Shown here piece after piece: positions 24,602 to 31,651 of a stretch of 38,534 nucleotides of DNA. The stretch lies in IMG/VR virus record IMGVR_UViG_3300041955_000431, positions 1 through 38,534 of that record; one strand, given 5' to 3'. Positions within the stretch are counted from its first letter, which is position 1. Every line of letters begins with the position of its first letter. A program made the position numbers and the translations under genes. The notes under the pieces are model-generated. The model was not told the origin of the DNA, did not search any database, and was given only the letters and a program-made list of their open reading frames with translations. Origin of the DNA: a virus.

Positions 24602-26017
24602 TTATTGTGGATGTGCTGCTGCATTTTGTTGTTGTCTTGCGTGTCTTTCGCGATAGTCAGTAGCCACTTCACGAATACGCCCAGCGACGCGGTTTGCTTG
24701 TAATTCATCAAAACCAGTAAAGGTTTGCATCGTAGCTGTGTCAATAAGCATACGCGAATTGTCAAAAGTGCAATTATCAAACACTTTTCCGTCGTCACCA
24801 AATCGGCTTTTCAAAATTGCGATTGTTGCCGTTTTCTGATCTCTCTGGGTTAACGTCTTGGCAATTGAAATAATAAGATGGGCAACCTGTGCTTTTTTAA
24901 TATTACCACCAATCATATCAACTTCCACGACAGCCGCAGTTGTGCTTTTACGACCACCCTGCACTGCTGTCCAGAACGCAACCTGAAATTCATCAGCCAT
25001 ACCTTCCAACTGACGCATTGTTCTGCCTTCACCAGACCATTCCTCGGCATCTTTGGATTGTTCGCCGACAATACAATCCGCATAGTCGACAATCACCATA
25101 TCCAGTTTACCGCCAAGTTTATTACGTTCACGTTTAATTATGCGGCGTAATTTTACCGCATTTATTTCATCTGCTCGCAGTTTTTCAAATATCAACTGAT
25201 TTTCTTTGCCGTTATTACGAGCCACAGCGTCCAAAACCGCCTGACGATTTGCGTTTAAATCAGGTAGCGCAATGCCAGACCAATGAGATAGATATTTACG
25301 ACGTACTTCGTTGAGCGTATCTTCGAAAAAAATATGCAAAACATTCTTGCCTTGTAAATAAGCGTGCGAACCAATTAATGATAAAATAGTTGTCTTACCC
25401 ACGCCAAGCGGCGCTATAATGACAGCCAGTTCACCCTTTCCAAGTCCACCGTTGGTAATCTCGTCAATACCAACAATGCCAGTTGGAATAGGCTCACGGT
25501 AATTATCATCCAGCGCAGCTTCTATGCCAGTAAAAAAGTTAACGCTTTCACCATCTTCTTTAAAGGCAACGGCTTTCTTAACCATATCTTCAATCTTGTC
25601 ATAATCTTCTGACGTGCTCTTGTTCAATAATTGTTGCACTTCATCAATTGCATTTCTGACCGATTGGTATTTACAAAAGCGCAAGGCGATATCTTGCACA
25701 TTCAAATTTTCAAATTTAGCATTCTGAATACCTGTCAAGGTATCCGTTAATGTTTTATGTGTTTCAGGCGCGCCAGAATACATCATATCAATTTCTATCT
25801 GGATGCCTATATAATTTGGAATGACTTCGTGTTTTTTATGGTACCCTTTCAATAGTTTGATTATAAAGCCAAAGTACTGGTTTTTAAAGTACTGCGGCTC
25901 TATAATCTCTATGATTTGCAAACCAAACTTTTTATCTACGATTATTTCAGCAATTAATTGCTGCTGAAATTCAATTCCAAAGTCCAGTATATTATTAATT
26001 TTTCTGTTCGTTGACAT
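24602..26017 (-). CDS. DnaB-like replicative helicase (T4 gp41-type role)
   Basis: The protein has 471 residues from the ATG at 26015-26017. Residues 1-150 form an alpha-helical N-terminal domain as in DnaB. A RecA-like C-terminal domain follows: TGIVGIDEITNGGLGKGELA, Walker A APLGVGKTT (202-210), Walker B MVIVDYAD (307-314), a FWTAVQGGR strand with a glutamine near residue 353, and ILKSRFGDDGKVF (about 401-413), the usual 'K-x-R-x-G' arginine-containing end. It would unwind the phage fork as a hexamer. It overlaps the 171-residue gene upstream by 23 bases and is followed by the RNR after 14 bases. The family call is firm; no primase is seen in the window. Confidence 0.9.
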   Translation of the reverse strand: MSTNRKINNILDFGIEFQQQLIAEIIVDKKFGLQIIEIIEPQYFKNQYFGFIIKLLKGYHKKHEVIPNYIGIQIEIDMMYSGAPETHKTLTDTLTGIQNAKFENLNVQDIALRFCKYQSVRNAIDEVQQLLNKSTSEDYDKIEDMVKKAVAFKEDGESVNFFTGIEAALDDNYREPIPTGIVGIDEITNGGLGKGELAVIIAPLGVGKTTILSLIGSHAYLQGKNVLHIFFEDTLNEVRRKYLSHWSGIALPDLNANRQAVLDAVARNNGKENQLIFEKLRADEINAVKLRRIIKRERNKLGGKLDMVIVDYADCIVGEQSKDAEEWSGEGRTMRQLEGMADEFQVAFWTAVQGGRKSTTAAVVEVDMIGGNIKKAQVAHLIISIAKTLTQRDQKTATIAILKSRFGDDGKVFDNCTFDNSRMLIDTATMQTFTGFDELQANRVAGRIREVATDYRERHARQQQNAAAHPQ

Positions 26018-26510
26018 CGGCAGGTGGTGTTAAAGAATAATGTTGGAATTTCGTTGTTAACTTTCTGCTGGGCATCGATAAAATACTTTGAATGATACTT
26101 ATTATCCGCGCAATGTGCCTTTTGATGTTCACATCATAACGTATTTTAGCTGGGTATATGGTAGCGTCCCAGTATCTTTCGATGACAATTTTCCCATTCA
26201 CACGTACCTGAAATAAATATTTATCAGGGCTGTCATTACGATCAAAATTTGGGTCGTCTGCAAAATAATACTTGAACTCGTCCATAAAGTCCAATGTGCG
26301 GTTTTTTAATTCGTCTTGTATAATTCCTATACAATCATCGACTGCATCTTTCAATTCAAGACTATAAATAGATTCGGGGTTATAGTTTCCCACGGTAAAG
26401 AATCTCTGAACGATAATATTTTCATTAATTTTAAACAGAAATTCGTAAGGCTCCCGAAAGCTTTTTGAGCGGTCGATGAGCGTTTGAGTTAAACTTGGAT
26501 TTGCCATCAT
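25995..26510 (-). CDS. Unknown replication-operon protein
   Basis: The protein has 171 residues from the ATG at 26508-26510; a second ATG follows directly and could be the start. It is mixed alpha/beta, with a charged central segment (LDFMDEFKYYFADDPNFDRN), a strand pair VRVNGKIVIERYW and a C-terminal helix rich in Ile and Arg (INIKRHIARIISIIQSIL-like region). No known motif is visible. It lies between the FEN-type exonuclease and the helicase and overlaps the helicase start by 23 bases, so the two are probably translated together. In T4-like replisomes helicase loaders and mediators are small and diverge quickly; this gene could be one, but the sequence itself does not show it. Confidence 0.8.
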   Translation of the reverse strand: MMANPSLTQTLIDRSKSFREPYEFLFKINENIIVQRFFTVGNYNPESIYSLELKDAVDDCIGIIQDELKNRTLDFMDEFKYYFADDPNFDRNDSPDKYLFQVRVNGKIVIERYWDATIYPAKIRYDVNIKRHIARIISIIQSILSMPSRKLTTKFQHYSLTPPADVNEQKN

Positions 26511-26520
26511 CGTATAATTA

Positions 26521-27579
26521 TTAAGTTAATAAGCATTGTTTAAAATAATCTTGTTCTTTCTTGATTATAGTCTGAAACGGCAACCAAAAATCTGTGAAAG
26601 CGTCATCATTATAACTGTTCAGCCGAATACCATCTTCCATAAACATTTTCAGTGCTTTCTGCACTCCGCCCCTATTTTCAGGGTCAATGGGAGATTCTTT
26701 GATTTCTTCTAAATCGGCAACGCCATCTGGCGTTACGTGTGGTGGGTTCAAACTGATGATTTCGTTCATCACCGCAAAATAATCATTTGCGTATATTCCC
26801 CATTTTGTCCGACCTTCCAAAATCTTGTAAACTGCTGTGTTGTCGGGCTGTTCAGCCAGCAACTCTTTTGCGCGGCTTCGAACCCATTCAACATTTTTCG
26901 GTTCATTTTTTAATTCAGGAAAAAGCTTTAAAACCGTAATTTCGGCTACTCCCTCGATGCCTGATATATTATCCGCTTGGTCACCGCCAATCATTTTGAT
27001 AATCGCCACATTACTGTAATGATATGGAAAATGTTTGTGAAAATTTTCAGTTGTTACCAAAAATTTCCTGGTGCGGTCAGCCAAATAAACATCAGTATCT
27101 TCGGAAAGTAGTTGGAGTAGGTCTTTATCGTTAGTGAATATAATTTTGTGTTCATTTGGCGAATGTTGTGAATAATATGCTATGCAGTCATCTGCTTCCG
27201 ACGCGTCCTCTTGGACTTGTCGGATATACAATTCTTCCAAATATTTTTTAATCCGCTGGCGCTGTGCCTGTAAATCCGCGTACTCATCTTCGGTAAGCTG
27301 AATAAATGGGTCGCGATTTTGTTTATAATACGGATAGTAACCTTGGCGGAACGCTCTGGAATTAGCCCCTTCCCAGAACACCACAACTTTAGTGATGTAA
27401 TACTCTTGATAAAATTTTCTGATTGTATCCAGAAAATGATATATCGTTTTTACCCGACCACGTTCAGTTATGGTGTTCCTCGTTGCGTGAAAGCCTATTT
27501 TTAAAAGAACTTCCCCGTCAATTAGAAGGGTTTTAATTTTAACAGGCTTCTTACTTTCAATCTTCCGATGAATCATCAT
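26521..27579 (-). CDS. 5'-3' exonuclease, FEN / T4 RNase H-like
   Basis: The protein has 352 residues from the ATG at 27577-27579, with a second ATG adjacent. FEN-family marks in order: TLLIDGE (D21), VVVFWEG (E70 where Asp is usual), a basic helical-arch segment FRQGYYPYYKQNRDP, SEADDCIAYY (E128, D130, D131), IFTNDKDLLQLL (D151, D153) and the helix-hairpin-helix entry GGDQADNISGIEGVAE (D200, D203). Such enzymes remove RNA primers and flaps during lagging-strand synthesis. The gene overlaps the recombinase by 23 bases, so translation is probably coupled. The call is secure at family level. Confidence 0.9.
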   Translation of the reverse strand: MMIHRKIESKKPVKIKTLLIDGEVLLKIGFHATRNTITERGRVKTIYHFLDTIRKFYQEYYITKVVVFWEGANSRAFRQGYYPYYKQNRDPFIQLTEDEYADLQAQRQRIKKYLEELYIRQVQEDASEADDCIAYYSQHSPNEHKIIFTNDKDLLQLLSEDTDVYLADRTRKFLVTTENFHKHFPYHYSNVAIIKMIGGDQADNISGIEGVAEITVLKLFPELKNEPKNVEWVRSRAKELLAEQPDNTAVYKILEGRTKWGIYANDYFAVMNEIISLNPPHVTPDGVADLEEIKESPIDPENRGGVQKALKMFMEDGIRLNSYNDDAFTDFWLPFQTIIKKEQDYFKQCLLT

Positions 27580-28603
27580 CTTGACCTGTTATTGCTGCGG
27601 CTGTTTCCGCGGTTACTACTTCTTCTATTAGGTCGAAATCGCCATCGGTTTCCAAAATTTTACGGAAATAATCACCGTGTTCGAGTTTGTACTTGTCGAT
27701 AGCTTTTTGATTGTCGGCAATGAAATAATGTGGAGTGATGATAATATGTCCATCCACAAATCCCAGTCCGTTGATGTGGTTCTTAACGATAGATACTTTT
27801 GTACGGGTAGCATATTTTATCTGGCGTCCGCCTTTTGCGGCTTTGATGCCAGAAATGCCTGCATTCTCAATGTTCCCGAACTGAAATACCAATGAAGAGT
27901 TCAAATAAATGGAGTTACCGCCCTTACCTTGGATACGTGCAGCAACTCTTGGGTTTTTCATATCTTTCCAAACCCACGGCTGTGTGATAATTGTTAATGT
28001 ATTGGTATATTTCCTGCCCTCTTTACGAGTGGAAAGAATACGATGGTTCAATCCCATCCCAATTTTTTCTGCAATAACACCAGCGGTATGCTGTCTGCCG
28101 CCAGCACCTTCAAACGTCAATTTACACGGAATGGAACCTACGGAATCCCAGAAAAATGCGAGATTATATGGTAGTTTACCTTTTTCTTGTGCGTCAATCA
28201 GAGCGTTCACATAATCTGTGACCTGTTCGACGTAATCAAAATTATCGTTGTACAGAAAGAAGCCTTTCCATTCACCTTTTTCATTTTGATTACAATTGAA
28301 ACCCATAAGCTGTGCGTGCTCAAATGACCATTTGAGCTCCGTAATTAAGAACACGGGTAAATCACCTTGACGCTGGGCGTCGGCGGCTGCTAAAAGAAGC
28401 GCCGCCGTTTTCCCAGAGTCACTGTGCCCGATGAATTGATTAATGTGCCCTTTGGCGGGCCCTGGCAGACCTACATTAACCAAAAAATCTTCCCCGCAAG
28501 AATAGTATTCCTGCGGTTTCAGCTTCGTGGAGCTATTGTATTCGTCCAGTTGAGCCTGAACATCATTGTCAAACTCTTTCTTTTTAATCGCTTTGTTCGG
28601 CAT
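27557..28603 (-). CDS. RecA/UvsX-like recombinase
   Basis: The protein has 348 residues from the ATG at 28601-28603. The RecA-type core is visible: Walker A GHSDSGKT (59-66), a strand-helix with VFLITELKWSFEHAQLMGF, Walker B NLAFFWDSVGSI (D153), a LTIITQPWVWKDM segment like the 'x-x-x-x-N/Q' sensor strand, and the later KGGNSIYLNSSLVFQFG region where RecA-fold proteins have the arginine-finger/loop part. It would form the nucleoprotein filament used in recombination-dependent replication and repair, together with the gp32-like protein two genes upstream. The gene begins 11 bases after the HNH gene and ends inside the exonuclease gene. Confidence 0.9.
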   Translation of the reverse strand: MPNKAIKKKEFDNDVQAQLDEYNSSTKLKPQEYYSCGEDFLVNVGLPGPAKGHINQFIGHSDSGKTAALLLAAADAQRQGDLPVFLITELKWSFEHAQLMGFNCNQNEKGEWKGFFLYNDNFDYVEQVTDYVNALIDAQEKGKLPYNLAFFWDSVGSIPCKLTFEGAGGRQHTAGVIAEKIGMGLNHRILSTRKEGRKYTNTLTIITQPWVWKDMKNPRVAARIQGKGGNSIYLNSSLVFQFGNIENAGISGIKAAKGGRQIKYATRTKVSIVKNHINGLGFVDGHIIITPHYFIADNQKAIDKYKLEHGDYFRKILETDGDFDLIEEVVTAETAAAITGQDDDSSED

Positions 28604-28614
28604 AAATTTTCTTT

Positions 28615-29154
28615 TTACAAATTAGTTTCATTAATTTTTAAACGTGCTAAAAGTTCAAAATGTTTTTCTTTACTATCTAAAACATCACCATTTAGGCTCC
28701 TGAACATCATTATTTCTTGATCGTAATTCATATGCCGATGAAGTAAATAATGGTCTTTTATTGGTAACTCTAAAATATCCAGCCAATCTTCTTGATTATA
28801 CGACCAATGGTGTAAATTTATACCAGGAAGTTTAGTTAAAAATATCTCGGTATATTTTGTAGCCATATATTTTTCTGGGTACTTCTGATAATGTTTTTTT
28901 AATATCTCTTTTTTTCTCTCTCTTGACGGCTTGTATTTTTGGCGATATTCAAGTCTAAAATATTTATCACGACCTCTTTTACGCTCTTTTTCTACCCATT
29001 CTTTATCATTTCTTAATTCACTTTCTCTTGTTTTTACGTCAGTCTTGGTGCAAGAAATACACTTATTCAAATGACCGTCTGACATTTTTTTATGCTCATA
29101 GAATTCTGAAATAGGTAAAGTTTTTCCGCATTTAAAACACGTTTTTTGTTTCAT
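28615..29154 (-). CDS. Free-standing HNH homing endonuclease with zinc finger
   Basis: The protein has 179 residues from the ATG at 29152-29154. Two CxxC pairs (C6/C9 and C32/C35) form an N-terminal zinc-ribbon-like finger. A long basic region (residues 50-100, rich in Lys and Arg) is likely to bind DNA. The HNH core is at about 114-145: LHHWSYNQEDWLDILELPIK then DHYLLHRHMNYDQE (H115, H116, N120, H135, H139). It is inserted between the ssDNA-binding protein and the recombinase genes. A perfect hairpin ends directly at its start codon, and a candidate late promoter lies in the hairpin. The nuclease family is fairly sure; the target is unknown. Confidence 0.83.
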   Translation of the reverse strand: MKQKTCFKCGKTLPISEFYEHKKMSDGHLNKCISCTKTDVKTRESELRNDKEWVEKERKRGRDKYFRLEYRQKYKPSRERKKEILKKHYQKYPEKYMATKYTEIFLTKLPGINLHHWSYNQEDWLDILELPIKDHYLLHRHMNYDQEIMMFRSLNGDVLDSKEKHFELLARLKINETNL

Positions 29155-29210
29155 CTTTTTAAACTTTTCGAGATATTATTATCTATAAATATCCCGAAAA
29201 GTTTAAAAAG
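29155..29210 (-). promoter_or_regulatory. Long perfect hairpin directly before the HNH start codon
   Basis: Arms CTTTTTAAACTTTTCG (29155-29170) and CGAAAAGTTTAAAAAG (29195-29210) are exact reverse complements. In the minus-strand RNA the stem continues through one G-U pair and six more pairs (GAUAUU/AAUAUC) to a 10-base loop at 29178-29187, about 23 pairs in all. The 3' arm ends at the base before the AUG. No U-tract follows, so termination is unlikely; sequestering of the start is the natural reading. Confidence 0.75.
29179..29191 (-). promoter_or_regulatory. Candidate late promoter element inside the HNH hairpin
   Basis: The minus strand reads TATTTATAGATAA, close to TATTTATAATAAA. It spans the loop and inner stem of the hairpin at 29155-29210. 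A transcript starting about 6 bases beyond the TATTTATA box would lack the 5' arm, leaving the HNH start free. Its promoter role is inferred. Confidence 0.4.
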
Positions 29211-29236
29211 GTAGATTTTTGTTTTTTCTTACCATT

Positions 29237-30154
29237 CTAAAAAGGTAAATCGTCCTCGCTGATGGTTGTACCTTCGGCTACGGCTGTTACTACAGGAATC
29301 TCAACTGACACTATTGCGTGAGTTGCAGACGCAGTTCCCTGCGGTGTTCCTGCTGTTGGCAATGCATCGGTGATGGTTTCCTGCGTACTGGTAGACGGAG
29401 TGTCATCAGTTTCTGGTTTTGGTACCCATTTATTGTCGTGTTCACTCCACATAGGAATACCACCTTCTGCTATAATAAGCAAGTATTCGTGGTCGTATTT
29501 CTTGTAGACGTTTTCCCACGTCATTGGGTCAGCAAGCCACTGTTCAACCAATTCTTGACTGGCTGAAAGCGGGCTAACGCCATTCGGCAGGATAGATGTG
29601 ATTGCGGTGTATTCCTTACCACGCTGGTCTTTCACTTTGGTCAGGTTGATGAGTAAATCCGTACCCGTTACAGGGTCGGTAACATCACCGAATTTCTTGA
29701 AGATGGTTGTCAGCATATCGAATACGCCTGTTCCTTTTGATTCGTGTGGGAATCGCCAGAACTTGACACCTTCTTGTTCCTTTCCGCGTTCAATACCTTT
29801 GATGATGTAATACAAGCGCGGTCTGTACTTGGCAGCCTGCTTTTTAACAGCAGGGTCAGGGTCACCTTTAAGCTCGTTGTAAATTTCATTCAACGGCGAA
29901 GGTTTGCCTTCATTCTTGCCAGGGTCGTACAGTTTACGCTGCTTACCGCCTACTTCCACTACGTGGAAATAAACTTCAATAAATGGTGATTGATCTGGGT
30001 TTTTCGGGGGAAGCATTCTAAAAATCTTCTCTCCGCGTGTGATACCCTTATCCAGGGCAATTGTGAAGTACTTTGTTAAATCTGTTTTTTCAAAAGTACT
30101 CTGGGCTGCTCGTTTTGCTTGCTGATCGAGCACAGCTTGTGCAACATTACTCAT
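29237..30154 (-). CDS. Single-stranded DNA-binding protein, T4 gp32-like
   Basis: The protein has 305 residues from the ATG at 30152-30154. The core has the gp32-type OB layout: KIFRMLPPKNPDQSPFIEVY near residue 45, YRPRLYYIIKGIERG, VKFWRFPHESKGTGVFDMLT and LLINLTKVKDQRGKEYTAIT. A Thr/Ala/Pro-rich linker (from about residue 250) ends in SEDDLPF, an acidic tip much like the DDDIPF end of bacterial SSB. There are no cysteines, so the structural zinc of T4 gp32 is absent. The protein coats ssDNA and would coordinate with the recombinase and helicase downstream. It is the first gene of the replication operon and has a promoter-like sequence about 107 bases before its start. Confidence 0.88.
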   Translation of the reverse strand: MSNVAQAVLDQQAKRAAQSTFEKTDLTKYFTIALDKGITRGEKIFRMLPPKNPDQSPFIEVYFHVVEVGGKQRKLYDPGKNEGKPSPLNEIYNELKGDPDPAVKKQAAKYRPRLYYIIKGIERGKEQEGVKFWRFPHESKGTGVFDMLTTIFKKFGDVTDPVTGTDLLINLTKVKDQRGKEYTAITSILPNGVSPLSASQELVEQWLADPMTWENVYKKYDHEYLLIIAEGGIPMWSEHDNKWVPKPETDDTPSTSTQETITDALPTAGTPQGTASATHAIVSVEIPVVTAVAEGTTISEDDLPF

Positions 30155-30260
30155 AGTTGATTGTTTTAGATAACTTATTGTTTATTTATTGTTTTACTTA
30201 AAAAGCTTACTTTTAATTACTTAACATATTGTGACTAAAAATAGGCTCATTTCAGAACCT

Positions 30261-30292
30261 TAAATATAGTCATTAACTTTGAAAAAGTCAAA
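30261..30292 (-). promoter_or_regulatory. Candidate early promoter of the replication operon
   Basis: The minus strand reads TTTG (30292-30289), 20 bases, then TATATTTA (30268-30261). This fits the Bacteroidota pattern TTTG-N19-21-TAnnTTTG except for the last base, and can also be read as TTGACT-N17-TATATT. It lies in the longest non-coding gap of the window (30155-30308), which otherwise shows only an AT-rich leader of about 100 bases before the ssDNA-binding protein gene. A 5-bp palindrome, ACTTT/AAAGT, lies in the spacer. Confidence 0.6.
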
Positions 30293-30308
30293 TATCTTTC
30301 AAAAAAAA

Positions 30309-30623
30309 TTACACATTGTATGGCGGAAACTCAATGTTGTAAGGGTGTACATTATCCCCAAATAATTTTCTGGTAGATTTAACACCTTGGATTACAACTT
30401 CGCCCGCGTCCAAAACCTGTAGGCTAAAAACACCGCCATCAATCCACGTTCCGCCAGGAATGTTCATAGTCGCGCCATTTAATACAAAATTTACCGTATC
30501 ATCAGATGAACCACCAGTAATAAGACGATAATAACGATAGTCATATAAATTATCTTGATACGTAACAGTAGAGCCCGATGTAATCGTAAAGGTTATGGCT
30601 ACTGCTTGATCTACAATGCCCAT
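30309..30623 (-). CDS. Small beta-rich protein of unknown function
   Basis: The protein has 104 residues from the ATG at 30621-30623 (MGIVDQAVAITFTITSGSTV). Alternating hydrophobic residues, Gly turns and the segment MNIPGGTWIDGGVFSLQVLD suggest a single beta-sandwich domain. No cysteine pattern, signal peptide or catalytic motif is seen. It follows the 261-residue gene after 19 bases and is the last gene of the short unit that begins at the candidate late promoter 31652-31664. A decoration or tail accessory protein is possible; I do not recognise the family. Confidence 0.75.
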   Translation of the reverse strand: MGIVDQAVAITFTITSGSTVTYQDNLYDYRYYRLITGGSSDDTVNFVLNGATMNIPGGTWIDGGVFSLQVLDAGEVVIQGVKSTRKLFGDNVHPYNIEFPPYNV

Positions 30624-30642
30624 TTCTTTTTATTGTTTGTTC

Positions 30643-31428
30643 TTATATTCTGTATGCAGGTAATGCCCTTGCAACTTTATCTTCAAACGGGTCTGGCGGA
30701 TTGAACGAGTTACGAATATCTCTTTCATTAAAATCGCCTAACAATCCTGACAAAGATAATTTTTTATTCTTCCCTTGTTCCAATTCTGTCTGATTTTTTG
30801 CCGTACCTTCTTTTCCGTACTTATCTATTTGTACATTAAAAGGATACGAATTCTGCGCCATAACTTCTTTTACTTCTTCTGGCGTTGGCGGTTTTGAAAG
30901 TTCGACCTGCTGATAAATAGCGTCAATCTTGCCAATAGCTTGATCCATTTTCTGAACGTTCTGTTCCAAGCTATTAATTTTTTCCAACATTCCGTTAACC
31001 TGTTGCAATGTTTGGTCTACTTTAGCGCTGATATTATCAGTTTTCTGACTAACAGCCTTGGTATCCTGAACAATATCTGTCACATCAATTTCTTCCGTAG
31101 GTTCGTCACCTGCGGCGGCATCATCCATAGAGGGCGCCTTTGTTGCATCGTCTTGCGAAGCGTTTTGATTGCCAAAAGGATTTTCTGGTGGATTACCGTC
31201 TGCTGGCGGTTGCGTGCCGCCTTCTGGTGCACCACCCTCTGGGGCGCCGCCTTGTGGGGTATCCTGTTGATTGTCCGCTGGCGGAGTATTAAAATCATCC
31301 ATTGTCAGCGCGTCTTTTTTCTTGTCATCTTCTTCCGAAACATCACTAAAATAGTTATATTCGGAAATGCTCTGCATACGACGAACTTCTTCCTGAATAA
31401 CCTGCGGGCTAACGTATTGTTTATTCAT
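30643..31428 (-). CDS. Protein with disordered linker and coiled coil, unknown function
   Basis: The protein has 261 residues from the ATG at 31426-31428. An N-terminal helix (VSPQVIQEEVRRMQSISEYN) is followed by a disordered stretch rich in Pro, Gly, Asp, Asn and Gln (about 45-115) with the short repeat GGAPEGGAPEGG. Residues about 120-190 form a coiled-coil pattern (VSQKTDNISAKVDQTLQQVN, then LEKINSLEQNVQKMDQAIGK). The C-terminus ends NPPDPFEDKVARALPAYRI. There is no enzyme motif. The layout fits a virion or assembly protein with a flexible spacer; the sequence does not identify which. Confidence 0.8.
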   Translation of the reverse strand: MNKQYVSPQVIQEEVRRMQSISEYNYFSDVSEEDDKKKDALTMDDFNTPPADNQQDTPQGGAPEGGAPEGGTQPPADGNPPENPFGNQNASQDDATKAPSMDDAAAGDEPTEEIDVTDIVQDTKAVSQKTDNISAKVDQTLQQVNGMLEKINSLEQNVQKMDQAIGKIDAIYQQVELSKPPTPEEVKEVMAQNSYPFNVQIDKYGKEGTAKNQTELEQGKNKKLSLSGLLGDFNERDIRNSFNPPDPFEDKVARALPAYRI

Positions 31429-31429
31429 A

Positions 31430-31636
31430 TTATAGTAAGATTTGACTATGCGTTATTGGGCGTTCTTCCGTCAATAACTGACGACCATCTTCAATGATTA
31501 ATTTCTTTTCAATTAAAGTGGTTCTCTCGATTAAACCGTCGTTTTCAACGATTTTTTTCGATTCTGGTTCTTTTTCGACATCAGTTTCGGGTGTTTGTCC
31601 TAAAAACTGGTCTAAAGCGTCTTTATTGATTTCCAT
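31430..31636 (-). CDS. Small acidic protein of unknown function
   Basis: The protein has 68 residues from the ATG at 31634-31636 (MEINKDALDQFLGQTPETDV). The frame stays open to an ATG at 31690, but that start would place the candidate promoter element (31652-31664) inside the gene and add an unlike hydrophobic N-terminus, so the inner ATG is preferred. The protein is rich in Glu, Lys and Thr and probably helical or disordered. It ends one base before the ATG of the 261-residue gene, so the two are probably coupled. Its function is unknown. Confidence 0.6.
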   Translation of the reverse strand: MEINKDALDQFLGQTPETDVEKEPESKKIVENDGLIERTTLIEKKLIIEDGRQLLTEERPITHSQILL

Positions 31637-31651
31637 AATATTGTGTTTACT

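Noticed and set aside
30221-30250. Nine-codon ORF (MSLFLVTIC) in the leader of the ssDNA-binding protein gene
   Set aside because: It is short, in an AT-rich leader, with no sign of an attenuator or stalling motif; it is expected by chance.
30261-30300. ACTTT/AAAGT palindrome in the spacer of the candidate early promoter, as an operator
   Set aside because: A 5-bp palindrome in AT-rich DNA is common by chance, and no second copy was noticed.
30940-31497. A 185-codon open frame on the plus strand
   Set aside because: It lies wholly opposite the 261- and 68-residue genes, which have sensible composition and fit the operon; the plus-strand product is an unlikely hydrophobic/Cys mix without a start context.
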